DNA of 64,000 nucleotides from Cricetomys ansorgei. Lineage: Eukaryota > Chordata > Mammalia > Rodentia > Nesomyidae. The notes beneath the pieces were generated by a model. It did no database searches. It was not told the DNA's origin and worked only from the letters and a program-made list of their open reading frames with translations. Below are positions 60,151 through 64,000 of the stretch, piece by piece. Where the stretch lies: NCBI GenBank assembly GCA_026225945.1, contig JAMJFZ010000107.1:48622501-48686500 (forward strand), given 5' to 3'. Both the position numbers and the translations under genes were made by a program. Numbering within the stretch: position 1 is the stretch's first letter; each line of letters opens with the position of its first letter.

Positions 60151-62078
60151 TGTTGTTACTTACTGAACATGTGATAAGAGTGTATAATTTCTTATTTTAA
60201 CCTTTTTAATAATCAAATAAAAAATTATTACCTGTCCTCTCCCTATAAAACAGAATTTAAAAATTTTATTCTTTGCTCAACATTGTACAAGAATTAAATA
60301 TCCACATGATACCAACAAAGATAAAAATACCTGATTTTTTAAAAATAATCCTCACTTGACAATCAGATAAGCAATTGTTGAAACTTAAAGAATTAAAGTC
60401 AGTATTTATATAACTGCTTAGAATATTTGAATATTTAAGTTTAGGATAATATGTCCAAACTTATGTAATGATTGCAAGGCTCTCTGACTATTCTGGAACC
60501 ATAAAATGAGGAGAAATTCAGGCATTTTAAAAGAAAGTGGTTTAAAAACTTTCCTGCTTGTTCAAGCAACAGCATCTTCTCCAGCAAAGTTTCCTGCCAA
60601 GTCACTGAGGATTTCCCACTGCCTGGTGCTATGGTATTTTTTTTAAACTTACTTAAGTAACCCTTACTTAACCCTCTCCGGAACTGTGCCACTGACCACC
60701 TTCTCCCTCTTAGAGATCCCTTCTCCACTCAGTTCTAGGTTGCCATTCTTGGTTCTGCTACTTCACTGCATCCTCTTCCTTGGGCCCATGACAATCCCCC
60801 TGCCTTCCAATGTTCACCTCCCTCCAGCCTTGGGTGTGTCAGAGATCCACAGGTGTAGGCCTCTCTTCTGTACTCCCAAGGCATTCTCACCCAACTTAAG
60901 TACTTGAGTATATGCAGGGCTCTAACACTTGCATTCAGACAGAGACAACATCCATTTCCCCTTACACCAGTTATAATAAATAGATTCCACCTGGAGTTCT
61001 GACACTTACAAGGGCTAAACCCAAACTTTTGATATACTTTCCTCTCGACTCCAGAATGTGCTGCTTCTCTCATCTCAGGGAACAGCAACCCGATTCATAT
61101 GGTTGTTCATGCGAAAACCTTGAAATCATCCTTGTGTACCTTTCCGCCTCCATTCCTCTCTCCCCATACATCCAATCATTCAGGAAACCCCACAGGCTCT
61201 AGTTTTAAAGTCATTCCCAATTCAGTTCTGTCAGCACCTACAGGAAGAACTGGCAAAGGTGCCTAAGGAATAAAGTCTAAGATTTACTGTCAGTTAGGTA
61301 ATCATCATCTCTTGCTGAGCTTATTGCAAAGACTCCTCCATTTTCTTTGCAACTACCCTATCAGTCTATTTGTCAGTAAGATTAATCCTCTTTAAAGCAC
61401 ACCAGATCCTATCATTACCTTGCTCAGAATCCTTCAATGATTTCCAAACTGTGTGCAAAAAGTATCTTACCACAGAATGCATTTTCTGTTTCCTGTCACA
61501 ATACCAAAACCTGTGTACAGAACTCTAATTTATATATACAACTGGAGTTAAAAACAAAACAAAACAACAACAACAACAAAAGACATGTTCAGTCCTTAGA
61601 GCCATCAATTCACCATAATGGATACGTATCAGCCATGGCCTTCGGAGAATGTTTGGATTCTGCAAATTCTACGTACCTTACCATAAACACCTCAACTAAA
61701 CTCAATCATCTCAACTTTAGAAAGAGAACAGCAGAATATTCCTTAATAGATTGTTCTAAAATTTAAGAGAAGAATGCACTAATGAATTATTAATATAGTA
61801 TCTGTATCTCTACAGCAAATAAAAATACTCAAGCGTGCATCATTAAAATAGATTCTAACTAATTAAGTAAACATGTTTAAGTACTTCACATAGATAAATT
61901 CATTGTATTTTTCACATGTGAAACTAGTGGGTTGAACTGATATTATTTTAGGTGATACTCAGAAGCCTGTACAAACACTTGATCTTCATCAAGTATATAA
62001 ATCATATTCTACAAAATTACTTTAAGACTTGAAACAACATGAGATTTTAGGATTTAACTAACTAGCATTAATTTGCTT

Positions 62079-62101
62079 TTTTTTTTTTTTTTTTTTTTTT
62101 T
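62079..62101. repeat. Poly-T tract
   Basis: A T-run of about 23, possibly the reverse tail of an unrecognised retroposon. Confidence 0.9.
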
Positions 62102-63315
62102 ACTGAGCAATAGATATGCATCAGATACTGATTTGGGCCCTTAAGCTCACACAATCAAACAACAAGAACATGACTAGTAAAGTACAAGAAAGAGAGTATT
62201 GCACACACTAACAGCCCAAGACAAACAAAGTAACAGTAAGGAAAATACCAACCAAAATATCCTAGAAACATCTCTAGAAACCCCAGCTGATGTTTGTTTA
62301 TAGATGTTTTTCATTATGATCGAAATTCTGATTAAACTAAGACTTAAACAATTTGTATTTAACTGATATGAGTACTTTTAAACTCTCTAAAAGAAAAAAA
62401 CATTGAGTCATGATCATTTTAAAGCTAACAGAAAGAAGGTGTCCATTTACATATTTTTTCCTTTCTGATCTTTCCTCATTTTGAAGAGTAAAAGAAATAT
62501 AAGAAGCTAATTGTAATTTATTCCAAAGCATAAGTTAACTTGTATTTATAAAGGTACTGAATTTAAGTGTCAGTTCAAGAAAAAAAGTGTACTATCTTTG
62601 CTATTACACATACTCATCTTCTAGAGACAGACATTTTGCCAAAACAATATAAATGTTGTTCACTTACTGAGTGCAAAATTGAACTAAATACTTCATAGAA
62701 CACGTAACAAAATTAAAAGAACCATTCATACAGATCGGTCACTAAAGGATATATTATTGAGGTTTATTTAAAGCCTAGTCTTATTTAGCATAAAAATTCA
62801 TCAGCTTTAAGTTTGCATAGCAAAATATAAAAAATACATATAGTGTCATACTATTTTCTTAATTTGCAATTATTTAATCTATCTTAGTCATAGGACTCAA
62901 ATGTAAAAACTATTGTCCACTGGCTTATGTATATTATTAGACGTGTAAGAGCAGACTATGTCTTGGTTAAACTCTCTTTGCCCTAGAAGAACTTGCCTTT
63001 TAAGTTTATTCAAGCCTTCTATATCAGTTGATTATCATGTGTGCAAATAAAAGATAAGGATAACTACTGTCTTAGGAACCCAACAGAATCTGCCTTAGTT
63101 AAAAAGGCTTTGGAGCAAAGTTGAAAATTACCCTTCAGAAGAATGCCAAAAGCTATGTGGAAAAATTACATGCTAGCATCTATTTCCTTTCCTAAAGTTT
63201 TTAGAAAAAATTAAATCTGTGTAAACCAATTTCTAGAGATGTGATTTTTATTTTCTTCATTTGTACACATGTATTTGATTTTTAAAGACACATTTAAAAT
63301 ATCAAGAGCAAACAA

Positions 63316-63413
63316 TGCCTGGTATGTACCTCATGGCAATAATCTTTGTACTGAGGAGGCTGAAGCAGGAGATATGTTGAGGCTAATCTGAGTTATACAG
63401 TCTCAAAAACTAA
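63316..63413 (+). mobile_element. Old B1/PB1-type SINE fragment
   Basis: GCCTGGTATGTACCTCATGG, GTACTGAGGAGGCTGAAGC and TTGAGGCTAATCTGAG, ending CAGTCTCAAAAAC. Confidence 0.65.
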
Positions 63414-63541
63414 ACCAATGTCAAATGATAGAAACAGTTCAACGATATCAGGTGTTACTCAATTAACAGTGTGTTTTATTTCAAGTTTAAAAAAAAAAAT
63501 CACAGAATTTGGCTCTTCCCTCCCTCCCTTTCTCATTTTAA

Positions 63542-63627
63542 CTTTTTGAGATAGGGTCTCAAAGACCTTAACTCCCGACCCTCATGTTTCCATCCTAAGT
63601 GTTAGGATTACAGCCATGTGCCCGACT
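63542..63627 (-). mobile_element. Old B1-family fragment
   Basis: TTTTTGAGATAGGGTCTCAA, CTTAACTCCCGACCCTCATG and TAGGATTACAGCCATGTGCC, the reverse of an early B1-type SINE. Confidence 0.6.
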
Positions 63628-64000
63628 TGCTCCTTTCTTCTCTTCAAAAATAGCTGATGGCAAAATGACCCAAGGGCTGATATAACACTAGAAAACATTG
63701 CAGTCATTCTTTCTACTCTCTGCATTTCTTCCTGTCTAATATTACATAAGTTTTTCAGCATGCCATGACATATAAATTCTTTTTTCCTCTTTGGATGCTT
63801 CATGAAAAGGACTCCAGTGAATCCTTGTAGCCTATTACATTACATTATTTATTACCTCCATTCAATACAAAGGTAACTTAGACTTGAAATTTAAGAAAAC
63901 CTATCAGCTATCTAGCATGTGATTTTAAGCTCTATAGCAGTACAGAAATTCTCACAATAACCAAAAACGAGAAAAATAGAAAATAATTTGCAGAACATAA

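Larger units (their letters stand above)
58195..64000 (-). other. Tusc3 upstream intron (incomplete): contents
   Basis: At least 5.8 kb of intron. It holds a B3-like fragment (59239-59411), a 66-bp duplication (59408-59509), a MIR (59940-60150), a poly-T tract (62079-62101) and two old B1-like fragments (63316-63413, 63542-63627). Roughly 60650-61480 is pyrimidine-rich and reads like a very old mammalian interspersed repeat (L2-like at best), which I could not resolve. Confidence 0.5.

Noticed and set aside
58195..64000. Search for the next upstream Tusc3 exon
   Set aside because: No minus-strand match to the expected upstream peptide with flanking splice sites was found, so none is reported.

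Overview
This is mammalian nuclear DNA from a muroid rodent (mouse/rat/hamster/vole group; I cannot name the species). The grounds are rodent SINEs (B1, B2/B3, B4/ID), muroid L1/Lx LINE debris, MT/ORR1-type MaLR LTRs and three URR1 (hAT-Charlie) transposons, next to spliced exons of a conserved vertebrate gene. There are no bacterial-style genes. Almost every open reading frame over 60 codons is chance or transposon debris.

The one gene recognised is Tusc3, the OST3/OST6-type subunit of the STT3B oligosaccharyltransferase, on the minus strand in the right-hand 40% of the window. Five exons can be placed to the base: 58194-58131, 52856-52782, 49518-49428, an alternative exon 44988-44925, and a terminal exon from 39429 to about 39140. 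Splice phases agree across every junction. The exons encode the last two membrane segments and both known alternative tails (..SDLDFE and ..SFLIK). All upstream exons lie beyond position 64000. Introns hold scattered SINEs, MIRs, one MaLR LTR and much unassigned AT-rich sequence.

Positions 1 to about 39100 are the 3' flank of Tusc3, a gene-poor, repeat-rich stretch. It contains a probable class II (ERVK-like) solo LTR (2521-3079) with a 6-bp target duplication; an MT LTR split by a B1 (5981-6536); a nest of minus-strand L1 fragments interrupted by a MaLR and by a second L1 (13.8-19.6 kb); an L1 with recognisable ORF1/ORF2 debris (22.6-25.2 kb); and another L1 (31.4-36.06 kb) split by a B1, a URR1, a MaLR LTR and a short LINE 3' end. 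Every large L1 fragment lies on the minus strand.

The most interesting observation is that the alternative Tusc3 exon giving the DLDFE tail lies inside an antisense MIR SINE. The MIR appears to supply the 3' splice site, the five tail codons, the stop codon and a probable non-canonical GC-AG 5' splice site. I found no prokaryotic-type defence system, CRISPR array, structural RNA gene or intact mobile element.
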